Both the position numbers and the translations under genes were made by a program. Of a stretch of DNA of 44,509 nucleotides, positions 7,565 to 16,161 are shown piece after piece. Position 1 is the first letter of the stretch. Every line of letters begins with the position of its first letter. Source of the DNA: Myxococcales bacterium. GTDB lineage: Bacteria > Myxococcota_A > Polyangia > Polyangiales > JAFGIB01. The DNA lies in the NCBI GenBank assembly GCA_028817855.1, contig JAPPOT010000104.1, positions 1-44,509 of the forward strand, written 5' to 3'. The notes below the pieces were generated by a model. It had not been told where the DNA came from. It did no database searches and was given only the letters and a program-made list of their open reading frames with translations.

Positions 7565-9373
7565 ATGCAAGACCTGTTGGGACGCAGGCTCCTTCATCGA
7601 CTCGGGCTCGGCGCGTGCTCGTTGCTGCTGCTTGCGGCATGCGGCGGTGCGATCGGCGGCGACCCGAGCGCGGTGGGCGGCCCGGGCAATGACCAAACGG
7701 GCCTCGATCGCGGCGATGGCAGCGAGCCGGGCCTAGGCAACCCGGGCGACGGCCCGCAGGACGGCAGCGGTCCGGGTGGTGTGCCGCCGGCCGAGGACAT
7801 CGCGGAGTGCGCGGACCGCGTGCTGCCGGACCAGCCCCTGCGGCGCCTGTCCTCGAGCCAGTACCACAACACCCTGCGCGACCTCTTCGGCGCCGAGCTG
7901 GCCCTGGACATGATCATGGGCTCCCTCTTCCCCGTCACGCAGATCGACAGCGGCTTCGAGGGCGACGCCGAGGCCAACGTGGTCAACACGGCCGAGAGCA
8001 ACGCCATCGAGGACAACGCCGCCCGCATCGCGGCCTCGATCGTGACCGGGCCGGACCCGTTCATGCAGAGCCTGTGCGGCCTGGGCGCCGGCTACGGCGA
8101 GGGCGACATCGACGGCTGCGTGGATGGCTTCATCGACGACTTCGGCGCGCGCGCCTACCGCCGGCCCCTGACCGAGGGGGAGCGCGGCATCGCGCGCAGC
8201 CTCTATGACGCCCTGCGCGCCGAGCAGCCGGCCGTGGAAGCATTCGCCGGGCTGGTGCAGCTCTTCGTCCAGGCCCCCGCCCTGCTCTACCGCGTGGAGC
8301 GCGGCGCCGACGAGGTCTCGCCGGGCCTGCTGCGCTTGACCGACCACGAGATGGCCTCACGCCTGAGCTACTTCTTCCTCGACAGCATGCCCGACGAGGA
8401 GCTCTTCACCGAAGCCGAGGCCGGCCGCCTGTCGACCCCCGCCGAGATCGCCACCCAGGCCGAGCGCCTGATGGCGTCACCCCGCTTCGAGGCGGTGCTG
8501 GCCAACTTCCACCGCGACTGGCTGCGCCTCTACGAGCTCGAGACCACCGCCAAGGACCCGGCGCTCTACCCCGAGTTCACCGAGGCCGTGCGGACCAGCC
8601 TGCAGGAAGAGGCCTCGCGCCTGGTCAACCACGTCATGCAGGACGGCGACGGCTCGATCGCGACGCTCCTGGGCACGCGCGAGATCCCGGTCAACGGCGC
8701 CCTGGCCACCTTCTACGGCACCGCCGGCGGCTCGGACCCCAACGCCTGGGGCCCGGCCGAGCTGGAGGACCGCCGCGGGCTGCTCACGCTCGCGTCGTTC
8801 ATGGCGACCCAGGCCGAGGCCGACAAGACCAGCCCGATCCACCGCGGGGCCTTCTTCCAGAGCGAGGTGCTCTGCAACCCGCTGCCGAACTTCCCCGGCA
8901 ACATCGACACCCAGACGCCGCTGCAGGACACCTCGATGCTCCCCACCGCCCGCGAGCGGCTCTCGCCCCTGCTGGCCGAGGGCTCCACGTGCGCCGGCTG
9001 CCACACCCTCTTCAACCCCACCGGCCTGGCCTTCGAGAACTACGACGCCGCCGGCCTGTGGCGCGACCAGGAGAACGGCGCCGCCATCGACGCCTCCGGC
9101 ACGGTCGAGCTCGACGGTGTGGAGCACGACTTCGAGACGCCGCTCGAGCTGATGGAGCGCGTCGCCGAGAGCGAGCAGGCCCGCGACTGCTACACGCTGC
9201 AGTGGTACCGGGCCGCTCTGGGGCGGCGCGAGTTCGCCGAGGACGCCTGCGGGCTGGAGCTGGTGCAGCAGGCCGCGTCGAGCAACGGCGGCGACATCCG
9301 CCAACTGCTGGTGGCCCTGACCCAGACCGATGGATTCCTCTATCGCACCGTCCCGACGGAGGTGGAGCCATGA
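7565..9373 (+). CDS. DUF1592-family (DUF1592/DUF1588/DUF1585) haem-binding lipoprotein
   Basis: A 602-residue protein of the family best known from planctomycetes and myxobacteria. Residues 1-27 are a lipoprotein signal with lipobox LLAAC, then a Gly/Asp/Pro linker to about residue 75. The domain order reads DUF1587-like (LRRLSSSQYHNTLRDLFG), DUF1595-like (ARAYRRPLTEGE), DUF1592 (SRLSYFFLDSMPDEEL), DUF1588 (RRGLLTLASFMATQAEADKTSPIHRG) and DUF1585. A haem c motif CAGCH is at residues 476-480. The role is unproven; the family is thought to be an exported oxidoreductase working with DUF1552 proteins. Its stop overlaps the start of the DUF1552 gene by 4 bases (ATGA). There is no Shine-Dalgarno; TACCAT lies 8 bases before the ATG. 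Confidence 0.92.
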   Translation: MQDLLGRRLLHRLGLGACSLLLLAACGGAIGGDPSAVGGPGNDQTGLDRGDGSEPGLGNPGDGPQDGSGPGGVPPAEDIAECADRVLPDQPLRRLSSSQYHNTLRDLFGAELALDMIMGSLFPVTQIDSGFEGDAEANVVNTAESNAIEDNAARIAASIVTGPDPFMQSLCGLGAGYGEGDIDGCVDGFIDDFGARAYRRPLTEGERGIARSLYDALRAEQPAVEAFAGLVQLFVQAPALLYRVERGADEVSPGLLRLTDHEMASRLSYFFLDSMPDEELFTEAEAGRLSTPAEIATQAERLMASPRFEAVLANFHRDWLRLYELETTAKDPALYPEFTEAVRTSLQEEASRLVNHVMQDGDGSIATLLGTREIPVNGALATFYGTAGGSDPNAWGPAELEDRRGLLTLASFMATQAEADKTSPIHRGAFFQSEVLCNPLPNFPGNIDTQTPLQDTSMLPTARERLSPLLAEGSTCAGCHTLFNPTGLAFENYDAAGLWRDQENGAAIDASGTVELDGVEHDFETPLELMERVAESEQARDCYTLQWYRAALGRREFAEDACGLELVQQAASSNGGDIRQLLVALTQTDGFLYRTVPTEVEP

Positions 9374-10926
9374 GCCGCAGAAGACAACGCGCCACCCTCA
9401 GCCGCCGCGGCTTCCTGCGGGGCGTGGGCGGCATCGCCCTGTCCCTACCCTGGCTCGAGCAGCTGCACGGGGTGGCCGCAGCCCAGAGCAGCGGTGGCGG
9501 ACCGCGACGCGTGATCACGGTCGCCTACCCGATGGGCATCGCGGGCGGCGAGTGGCGGCCCTCGAACGTGGGCACCGGCTTCACGCTGCCGTACACGACG
9601 GCGCCGCTTTCGCCCTTCCAGGATCGCTGCCTCTTCGTCTCGACGATCGACAACCGCATGCTCGAGGCCGGCGGTCAGGCCTTCCCCTTCGGCCACCCCG
9701 CCAAGAAGGAAGCGTGCCTGACCGGCACGCTGACGACCGGCGCCTTCCCGACCACCAACACCAACCACGTCTCGGAGGTCCGCAGCGACGCCGAGCCCAC
9801 CGGCGGCGCCAACGGCCCCTCCGTGGACCACGTGATCGGGGAGTTCTACCGCCAGAACCACGCCTTCCCCTCGATCAACCTCGGGGTCGATGGCGCCGCG
9901 GTGCGCTTCCCGGCGGGCTCGACGCAGAACAGCGACTTCTTCTTCGAGGGTCGCGGCAACGCGGTCACGATGGACGTCTTCCCGAGCACCGCCTTCGACA
10001 AGTACTTCGCCGACGTGCAGGTCGACGACAACGGCCCGAGCGAGGCGGACCTGGCGATGCAGCGCCTGCGCGCGCGCAACCGCAGCGTGCTCGACGCGGT
10101 GCGCGAGAGCTTCACCGATCTCTCGCGCGGGCTGGGCCGCGACGACCGCATGCGCCTCGAGGAGCACGCCTCGCGCATCCGCCAGCTCGAGCTGGACGTG
10201 CGCATCAGCGAGGGCTGCACGATCCCGACTGGCATCGACAACAGCGTCACCAGCTACCAGGGCGTGAGCATGGACGAGCTCGCCCCGCTCCACAATCGCA
10301 TCCTGGCCCATGCCATGGCCTGCGACCTGGCCCCCGTGGGACGGCTGGAGTACCTAAACCAACAGAACCCGCGCTTCGGGCTCGCGGAGCTCGACAGCAC
10401 GCTCGACGCCGCCGGCGACTACGACTGGCACGGCATGGTGCACGGCGACGCCCTGCCCGGCACCAGCGCCTTCCTGCGCCCGGGCCGCGGCGCCGAGACC
10501 GGCTACGACGGCCGCCTGCTCGACGGCTACCGCTTCTTCGTGCAGCAGTTCGCCGACCTGCTCAGCGAGCTCGACAGCATCCAGGAGGGCCCGGACACCA
10601 CGGTGCTCGACAACTCCCTGGTGATCCTGGCCTCGGACCTGGGCGAGGGGCTGGGCCACGGCCACATGAAGATGGGCTACGTCGTCGCCGGCAACCTGGG
10701 CGGCGCCCGCACCGGCTACCACTTCGATTCCGGCCCCAACCAGCCCTACGAGATCGGCGGCGGCTACTTCTACGCCGACTCCGCCTACAACGTGAACCAG
10801 CTGCTCAACAGCATCCTCGACATGGCCGGGGTCACCGACGAGGGCGGTGCGCCCGTCACGATCGGCCTGGGCGGCTACCTCGAGCAGGTCGGCCGCCCCC
10901 GCCGCATCGACGGCCTCTTCGGCTGA
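9370..10926 (+). CDS. DUF1552-family protein with Tat signal
   Basis: A 518-residue DUF1552 protein. The N-terminus has a twin-arginine motif, SRRGFLRG at residues 11-18, followed by a hydrophobic stretch ending near VAAAQS, so it is exported folded, perhaps with a cofactor. Family-typical segments include YPMGIAGGEWRP, GHPAKKEACLTGT, ASDLGEGLGHGHMKMGYVVAG and YNVNQLLNSILDMAGV. The fold resembles the alkaline-phosphatase/sulfatase-like DUF1501 group, but the catalytic role is not established. It is translationally coupled to the DUF1592 gene through the ATGA overlap, the standard arrangement for these two families, which suggests one periplasmic or surface complex. Confidence 0.92.
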   Translation: MSRRRQRATLSRRGFLRGVGGIALSLPWLEQLHGVAAAQSSGGGPRRVITVAYPMGIAGGEWRPSNVGTGFTLPYTTAPLSPFQDRCLFVSTIDNRMLEAGGQAFPFGHPAKKEACLTGTLTTGAFPTTNTNHVSEVRSDAEPTGGANGPSVDHVIGEFYRQNHAFPSINLGVDGAAVRFPAGSTQNSDFFFEGRGNAVTMDVFPSTAFDKYFADVQVDDNGPSEADLAMQRLRARNRSVLDAVRESFTDLSRGLGRDDRMRLEEHASRIRQLELDVRISEGCTIPTGIDNSVTSYQGVSMDELAPLHNRILAHAMACDLAPVGRLEYLNQQNPRFGLAELDSTLDAAGDYDWHGMVHGDALPGTSAFLRPGRGAETGYDGRLLDGYRFFVQQFADLLSELDSIQEGPDTTVLDNSLVILASDLGEGLGHGHMKMGYVVAGNLGGARTGYHFDSGPNQPYEIGGGYFYADSAYNVNQLLNSILDMAGVTDEGGAPVTIGLGGYLEQVGRPRRIDGLFG

Positions 10927-10954
10927 CCCTGACCCGCGAGAGCGCGGCTCAGGG
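10927..10954. terminator. Stem-loop between convergent genes
   Basis: CCCTGA-C-CCGCG (10927-10938) pairs with CGCGG-C-TCAGGG (10943-10954) around an AGAG loop, with one C-C mismatch. It fills the gap between the DUF1552 gene and the minus-strand gene whose stop codon is inside the 3' arm. It has no T-tract on either side, so it is a likely but unproven bidirectional terminator. Confidence 0.55.
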
Positions 10955-11532
10955 CTCGATGATGTCGACGTCGGCGAGCGTTCCGGCCGCGTCGAAGACG
11001 ACGTAGGTCCCGGCCTCGCCGTGACGATCGCCCACGACCCCCTGCTCGCTCGAGGTCATCCACTGCCAGACCTCCGTGCCCTTGTTGCACTTCTGCTCGT
11101 AGCGGCCGAGCAGGGAGGGGCACATCGCGCGTGCTGTCGGCTCGCCCATGCGCTGACGGACGTCGTCCTTCGTCATCACGCCAACGCCAGACATCAGCCC
11201 CATGGCGGCATCGACCTGTGCGCTGGTCGCTCTCCCTCGCACGAGCTTGCCAGCATGAAGGCGTTGAGCAGGCCGTTGCGGAACTCCAACCAGAGCAGCC
11301 GGTAACAGTCGCCGGTGATGCTCTGCTTCAGCTCGCCGTACCGGGCATGCAAGAACTGACCATCCGGCGTGGTGCGCTTCGACTTCTCGTGCTCCTCGCC
11401 GAAGATCTCCTCGAACTCACTCTCCTGCAGCTTACCGATCTCCAGCCGGTCGGCGTGCTTGAGATTGAGCTCGTTTGCGAACGTGCACGCCGCCATCAGC
11501 AGCGCGCAGGCGGGTGGCGCCCATCGTGTCAC
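10949..11532 (-). pseudogene. BamE/SmpA-like lipoprotein, frameshifted copy
   Basis: Two overlapping frames together match the intact lipoprotein encoded just upstream. The first frame (11532 to 11194) gives a lipobox (LLMAAC) and KLQESEFEEIFGEEHEKSKRT, then LNAFMLASSCEGE; the second (to 10949) continues with ATSAQVDAAMG, KDDVRQRMGEPTARAMCPSL and DVDIIEP. The intact paralogue has the equivalent LNGFLSASSCEEQKTTADVQGAVELG without interruption. The break is at about 11236-11242 and is equal to loss of one base. It could be a true mutation, a sequencing error or, less likely, a -1 frameshift; no slippery heptamer is visible. GTG at 11532 is chosen as the start because GGAGGA lies 6 bases before it and because it follows the upstream stop directly. 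Confidence 0.75.
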
Positions 11533-11534
11533 GG

Positions 11535-12140
11535 TCACTCCTCCACCGATTGAATGTCGATCAGCAGGCCGTCCCCGTCGAAGGCCGCACGGATCGCGAC
11601 CAGGGGTTCCGGTTCCTCGCCGATGGGTGTCGGTGCCGGTGCGGTCATCCAGAACCAGAGCTCGCGCGCACCTTCGTCGCACGGTCGCTCGTCGGGCTCG
11701 AGCACCGTGGGACAGAGCAGCTCACCACTCGGCTCCCCCATGCGCTTGCGCGCATCTCCCTTGGCCGCGAGTCCCAGCTGGTTCCCGAGCTCCACTGCGC
11801 CTTGCACGTCCGCGGTGGTCTTCTGTTCTTCGCAGGAGCTCGCGGACAGGAAGCCATTGAGCACCCCGTCCAGGAACTCGAGCTGCAGGCGCCGCATGCA
11901 GTGACCCGCAAAGCCCTCCCGCACGTGCTGATACTCCGCGTGCACGTATGATCCGGCCGGCGTCGTACGTCGACTGGTGTCATACGGCTCGCCGAAGAGC
12001 GCAAGCGCGCGGTCGGCTGACGTCTTGCCGGGCTGGAGCTTGTCGATGTGCTCCAAGCTGACCTTGTGCGTGCACCCCGCCAGCACGAGCACCGTGATCG
12101 CGCAGGCGCCGCCCCGCAGCCATCCCCCCAGTCGTCGCAT
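11535..12140 (-). CDS. BamE/SmpA-like lipoprotein, intact copy
   Basis: A 201-residue lipoprotein with lipobox LVLAGC and a following SmpA/BamE-like segment: IDKLQPGKTSADRALALFGEPYDTSRRT matches the (L-x-x-G-x-T…lxGxP) pattern of that fold. A second, similar half follows (KGDARKRMGEPSGELLCP), so the protein may hold two such modules; four or more cysteines could form disulfides. The ATG at 12140 is preferred since the lipoprotein signal then has normal length; TAGTAT lies 7 bases upstream and there is no Shine-Dalgarno. It is followed at once by a frameshifted paralogue, so the pair arose by tandem duplication. BamE helps assemble β-barrels, but this longer protein need not share that role. 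Confidence 0.8.
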   Translation of the reverse strand: MRRLGGWLRGGACAITVLVLAGCTHKVSLEHIDKLQPGKTSADRALALFGEPYDTSRRTTPAGSYVHAEYQHVREGFAGHCMRRLQLEFLDGVLNGFLSASSCEEQKTTADVQGAVELGNQLGLAAKGDARKRMGEPSGELLCPTVLEPDERPCDEGARELWFWMTAPAPTPIGEEPEPLVAIRAAFDGDGLLIDIQSVEE

Positions 12141-12233
12141 GCGAGAGATACTAGCGCACGGGACGGCGGAGGGCACCCAAGGCACCCGCACACCAACGAC
12201 CTGGCCACGACTCGGCTGACGTGGAGGGTTGGA

Positions 12234-12274
12234 GGGGCCGCTGCCGCCCCAACGCGCGTGGCGACAGCGGCCCC
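12234..12274 (-). terminator. Long perfect hairpin after the di-haem oxidoreductase gene
   Basis: GGGGCCGCTG (12234-12243) is perfectly complementary to CAGCGGCCCC (12265-12274), and the loop can form an inner CGCC/GGCG stem. It starts 12 bases after the stop of the di-haem oxidoreductase gene. There is no strong T-tract, so it may act as a transcript 3'-end stabiliser or as a factor-assisted terminator. Confidence 0.6.
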
Positions 12275-12285
12275 GAGACGCGCCC

Positions 12286-14019
12286 CTACTCGGCCCCCTC
12301 GCCGGGTATCTGGAAGAGTGCGCCCAAGTTGATCGATCCGTGCTCCGCCGGATCCTGGGGATCGGTGGTCAGCGGGTTGCCCGGATTCAGGTTGGAGGCC
12401 GTGTCGTCGGGTGGGAAGAGGACCAGCGAACCGAGGAAGGCCAGCACGGCCCGGCGGTCGGAGTCCGAAAGTCCGGCGAAGCGGTCGCGCACTTCGGCAG
12501 CCTCGCCCCCGTGCCGCAGGATCACTTCCTCGAGGTTGATGCTGCGGCCGTCGTGTCCGTAGGGCGCCGTCGTGCCCACGCCCCACAGGGGCTCGGTCAC
12601 GAACTCGGTGACGATCGAGCCGTCGTACTCGCGCTCGTGGAAGGCGGCCCCCAGATCGTGGCGCTTGAGGTCGCTGAAGATGTTCTCGACCACGAAGGAC
12701 TGCTCCTGCGGGAGCAGCTGGGGGAAGGGGTCGGCGTCTTCGATCACGTCGAAGCGGGTCGTCGCGGTGGCGAAGAGCCGGTTGAAGATGCCGTTGACCG
12801 GGTCGTGCACGGTCTCCACGTCGGCCACGCGGCGGTCACGGTCGATGGTGAGGTTCTGGATGTGGCAGCTGGTGCACCCGATCTCCTCCATCACCGCCAG
12901 CCCCTGATCGGTCTCGGCATCGGTGCGACCGCGGCCGGGCTTGAAGTAGTTGAGCAGGTAGAACTCCATGTGGTCGATCAGCGCAGGGTCGAGCTCGGCC
13001 GCGATGCCATCGCCGTCGCCATCCTCCAGCGCGTCGCAGACCGGCGGGCGCTCGAAGGTGTCGAGGGTTGGATCGAAGAGCATTCCCGCCGCCGACATCG
13101 CCACCTGCGGGTCGTCGGAGTCGGTGACGGCGCACAGGATCGGGTCCGCCGCCTCGAGACCCATCTCGGCCTTGAACGCACCGATCACGAACTCGCGAAT
13201 GGAAATCGTGCTGCCCTCCGCGAAGAAGGGTCGCACGCGCAGGTCTTCGTCGATGCCTTCCAGCTCCGAGAAGTCCACGGTCCCGTCGGGGAAGGCGGTG
13301 ATGCTGCCAAACTCGACGCCCTTCGCGCCCAGCACCCGCGTGACCGGCCCGGGCTCACCGCAGGGCTCGGGCTCCGGGGTCTCGCACACGATCGGCGGAC
13401 AGAAGAGCCCAAGGAGCTGACACAGGAAGCCCGGCTCGGACTGGTAGTCGCAGACCTCCTCCGGCGGATCTTCGTCGCACGGCACACCGGTCTCCGCCTC
13501 GACCAGCGCATCGGCCAGATCGCCGCGCAGCTCGGCGGTCATCTCATCCGCGAGCATCTCGACCAGACCGAGCCCGAAGAGATGCGGCGCGTCGCGGCTG
13601 TCCGGCCGCGTCACGACGTCACCGCCGAAGCCCGCCGCACCGCGCGGTCGACCGTGGCAGCCCGCACAGCTGTCGACCATGCCCGCGCCGAGTGCGCGCA
13701 TCTGCATGATGTCGCCCTCGCTGGTGGGGTTGACGCGCGGCCCGAAGCCCTGGGCCTGGGTGAACTTGCGCTGGAAGAGCTGCCGCCCGCGACGCACGGA
13801 GCGCGCCGGATCGCGCTTGATGAGATACACGGAAGACCCCGGCATCATGACATCGCCCTGACCGGCGCCGACCTGTTGTTCCAACGACTTGCCGATCTGC
13901 CCGCCGGCAATCGATGGGCTCGTCTGTGTGCTGTCGGTCAGCTGCGCATGCGCGCTCGTCACACCCAGGCAGAGAACAGCGATCGCGACGATTGAAATTG
14001 TGGTTGTCGTGTTCCGCAT
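12286..14019 (-). CDS. Di-haem oxidoreductase, putative peroxidase (DHOR/COG3488 type)
   Basis: A 577-residue exported cytochrome. The signal peptide ends at TSAHA-Q. Two haem c motifs are visible: CAGCH at residues 118-122 and CTSCH at 382-386, with an RPRGAAGFGG segment after the first and EPLWGVGTTAPYGHDGRS, a family-typical stretch before the C-terminus. This matches the di-haem oxidoreductase group related to bacterial cytochrome c peroxidases. A Cys-rich insertion lies at about 181-220 (CDEDPPEEVC…FCPPIVC), which is unusual and suggests an extra disulfide loop. An EDGDGDG stretch near 332-338 may bind calcium. The likely role is periplasmic peroxide reduction or oxidation of an organic substrate. 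A good ribosome site (AGGGGTGAG) precedes the ATG. Confidence 0.9.
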   Translation of the reverse strand: MRNTTTTISIVAIAVLCLGVTSAHAQLTDSTQTSPSIAGGQIGKSLEQQVGAGQGDVMMPGSSVYLIKRDPARSVRRGRQLFQRKFTQAQGFGPRVNPTSEGDIMQMRALGAGMVDSCAGCHGRPRGAAGFGGDVVTRPDSRDAPHLFGLGLVEMLADEMTAELRGDLADALVEAETGVPCDEDPPEEVCDYQSEPGFLCQLLGLFCPPIVCETPEPEPCGEPGPVTRVLGAKGVEFGSITAFPDGTVDFSELEGIDEDLRVRPFFAEGSTISIREFVIGAFKAEMGLEAADPILCAVTDSDDPQVAMSAAGMLFDPTLDTFERPPVCDALEDGDGDGIAAELDPALIDHMEFYLLNYFKPGRGRTDAETDQGLAVMEEIGCTSCHIQNLTIDRDRRVADVETVHDPVNGIFNRLFATATTRFDVIEDADPFPQLLPQEQSFVVENIFSDLKRHDLGAAFHEREYDGSIVTEFVTEPLWGVGTTAPYGHDGRSINLEEVILRHGGEAAEVRDRFAGLSDSDRRAVLAFLGSLVLFPPDDTASNLNPGNPLTTDPQDPAEHGSINLGALFQIPGEGAE

Positions 14020-14246
14020 CGACTCACCCCTTTCACGTGGAGGAATCCCGCGAAAACACGGCTCGGTAAATCCGCCAGTTGTGGCGCAGCAGCCCCCCCT
14101 TCAGGGGTGCCACTCGACCGGGAACACCTTCCTGTGGGGCCTGCTATTGCGGGGTCGGGACCTGACTGTCGCGCAGACGAAGATCGTGGGAACGCACGAG
14201 CACGGTGTTACGTCGAAGCGCGCTCATCGCACATGATGCAGGCGCT

Positions 14247-14924
14247 TCAGGCGTCCGCGCCCCACGGTAGCTGCTGCCGGTCACAGGGCAGGCGGCCGGC
14301 ATGCTCCAGCAGAACGCGCAGGTACTCCGACTTGCTCTGCGCCCCCGTGCGGCGCCGCAGGTCGCTCTGGTACTCGTGCACGGTGTGCACGCTGAGCTCG
14401 AGCGCCTCTGCGATCTCCTGGTTCGAATAACCCCAAAGGTTGTAGTAGAGGAGCCGCGTCTGCTGCGGCGGTAGCTTCCAGAGGCGCTGCGCGCGCGCCG
14501 CGAGCCTGAGCAGATCTGGCATCGCACCTCCACGCGCGGCGAGCATCGCGAACATCAGCTCGTCCTCGGTGGCGCGGCTCGACACGAAGCTCGCACCGTT
14601 GTCGTAGATGGCTCGCAACAGCGCAGGGCCTGCAGCATCCGCGGTGATCAGCACGGAGCAGTCGGGAGACCGGTGCCTGAGCGTGCGTACCAGTGAGAAC
14701 GCTTGCACACCGGGGCCCTGTGCTTCGATCAGCGCCACCTCGAAGGGTGGATGCGGGAGCTCGAGCAAGCGCGACGCCGCGGCGACGCTCGGACAGCGGC
14801 TCACGATGGTGCCGGCACGATTGAGGCAGGAGGCGAGCGCTTCTACATGTTGCGACTGGCCGGAAGCCACCAGAAGCACGCTCGTGTCTGCACAAAACCC
14901 TTCGAACCCGTCCCCCACCCTCAC
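14247..14924 (-). CDS. LuxR-family response regulator with pseudo-receiver domain
   Basis: A 225-residue two-domain regulator. Residues 14-125 have the receiver pattern (TSVLLVASGQ, then FEVALIEAQGPG, then CSVLITAD and GASFVSSRA), but the phospho-accepting Asp at the end of strand 3 is replaced by Glu in VALIEAQGPG, and the acidic pair after strand 1 is missing. Residues 155-210 are a LuxR-type helix-turn-helix (LWGYSNQEIAEALELSVHTVHEYQSDLRRRTGA). The protein probably acts without classical phosphorylation; Asp-to-Glu can mimic the phosphorylated form. The start is GTG (14924, or 14918). It lies upstream of the di-haem oxidoreductase on the same strand, 227 bases away, with no evidence that it controls it. 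Confidence 0.87.
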   Translation of the reverse strand: MRVGDGFEGFCADTSVLLVASGQSQHVEALASCLNRAGTIVSRCPSVAAASRLLELPHPPFEVALIEAQGPGVQAFSLVRTLRHRSPDCSVLITADAAGPALLRAIYDNGASFVSSRATEDELMFAMLAARGGAMPDLLRLAARAQRLWKLPPQQTRLLYYNLWGYSNQEIAEALELSVHTVHEYQSDLRRRTGAQSKSEYLRVLLEHAGRLPCDRQQLPWGADA

Positions 14925-15018
14925 CTCGAGTGCAACCTACGGTGGCGTACAAGCGTGTCAACCCGGCGACTTCCCCGGGTGGGCGCTTCCTCCTGTGGCC
15001 AGCGTCCGGCGCTCGGAA

Positions 15019-16086
15019 TCAGGCGCTTCGCGTGGGCGCGCGACGTGGCGCGCGCGCGAGCTCGATCGCCCACACGACGCCATAGCTCACGGCCCAGAGC
15101 AGGAGCACGTACGGAATCGTCTCGTGCATCTGCAGGTTGCCGCGCAGCGGACGCGCGGGCAGCCCGTAGCAGAAGGGGATGTGGAAGACGTAGGCGATCA
15201 GCGAGGCTCGCCCCAGCCGTGTCATCGCATCGCGACCGAGCTCGGGCAGGCGCGCCACGATCAGCGGTCCCACACCGATCAACACAAGGCCACGTGCTGC
15301 ATACCCGATCATGTTCGGAATACCGGCGGGGTGCACGTCGTCGAGTACACCGTCAGCGCCCAACATCGCGCGCGTGATTCCCTCACACACAAAGGCGACC
15401 GCCAGCGCCGCGAGCCCCGCCCCCGCGTAGACCGCATCGCGCGAGAAGCGCTTGCGCGCGCGCTCGATGACGTCGCAGACCACGAACCCGACGGTCGTCC
15501 ACGCGAGCATCGGAAGCAGCGGAAAGAGCGTGACCTCCGGTACGCGTACGAGCGGAGCGAGCAGGTAGCGCAGCGCCCCCCCGGGCGCGGGCACGAGCGC
15601 GTAGTACAGCGGCGCCAACAGCATCACGGCCAGCGAGAGACCGAGGGCACGCCGGGTGACGGCCGCAGCATCCACGGGGAGGGCGCGCGGGATGCAGAGC
15701 AGCGGCAGGACACCGATCGAGAGCCCGATCACGTGCAGCACGTCGGCGCGCAGGAACGTCTTGAGCCCCTGGTGGCCATCGATGGCGGCGTAGAGCGCGC
15801 TGGCGGCGTAGCCCCACAGGACGACCATCAGCCCGCGACGCGCGATCGATGCACGCACCGCCTCCGGGCGCTCACCGCGCACCTCCGCCGCACCGACGCG
15901 CAGGCGTAGGGCCATGCCGGCGAGCAGCATGAACGCCGGCAGCGGACTGGTCGCCACGACCCGTGTCCAATCGTAGGCCACAGTCTGCTTCGCCGCGGCG
16001 CTGGCCCAGCCGTGCGTGGCGTGCCCCTCGATCATGGCCAGGGCCGCCACGCCCCGGGCCCAGTCCACCGCGCGATCCCGCTCCAC
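15019..16086 (-). CDS. Membrane acyltransferase, heparan-α-glucosaminide N-acetyltransferase-like (DUF1624 type)
   Basis: A polytopic membrane protein of about 355 residues with roughly ten hydrophobic helices. The N-terminus, ERDRAVDWARGVAALAMIEGH, matches the start of HGSNAT_cat/DUF1624 proteins (R-x-x-x-x-D-x-x-R-G and a His in helix 1), and a later AYVFHIPFCYGLP segment supplies another conserved His. Such proteins transfer acyl groups from acyl-CoA to extracytoplasmic sugars. Substrate unknown. The family start suggests the GTG at 16086; ATG at 16122 or 16131 would add 12 or 15 residues. The frame continues far upstream but without coding character. It is divergent from a small MYXO-CTERM-like ORF. 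Confidence 0.82.
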   Translation of the reverse strand: MERDRAVDWARGVAALAMIEGHATHGWASAAAKQTVAYDWTRVVATSPLPAFMLLAGMALRLRVGAAEVRGERPEAVRASIARRGLMVVLWGYAASALYAAIDGHQGLKTFLRADVLHVIGLSIGVLPLLCIPRALPVDAAAVTRRALGLSLAVMLLAPLYYALVPAPGGALRYLLAPLVRVPEVTLFPLLPMLAWTTVGFVVCDVIERARKRFSRDAVYAGAGLAALAVAFVCEGITRAMLGADGVLDDVHPAGIPNMIGYAARGLVLIGVGPLIVARLPELGRDAMTRLGRASLIAYVFHIPFCYGLPARPLRGNLQMHETIPYVLLLWAVSYGVVWAIELARAPRRAPTRSA

Positions 16087-16161
16087 GCACCCGTTGTAAC
16101 GTAGGCCCCGGAAGCGCACCATGGGAGCCATCGCGGTTGTTCCGGGGAGGGAGAGGTCGCG

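Noticed and set aside
12229-13995. 588-codon plus-strand ORF opposite the di-haem oxidoreductase
   Set aside because: It is the antisense shadow of a gene with clear haem motifs and signal peptide; the peptide is Arg/His/Val-rich without domains.
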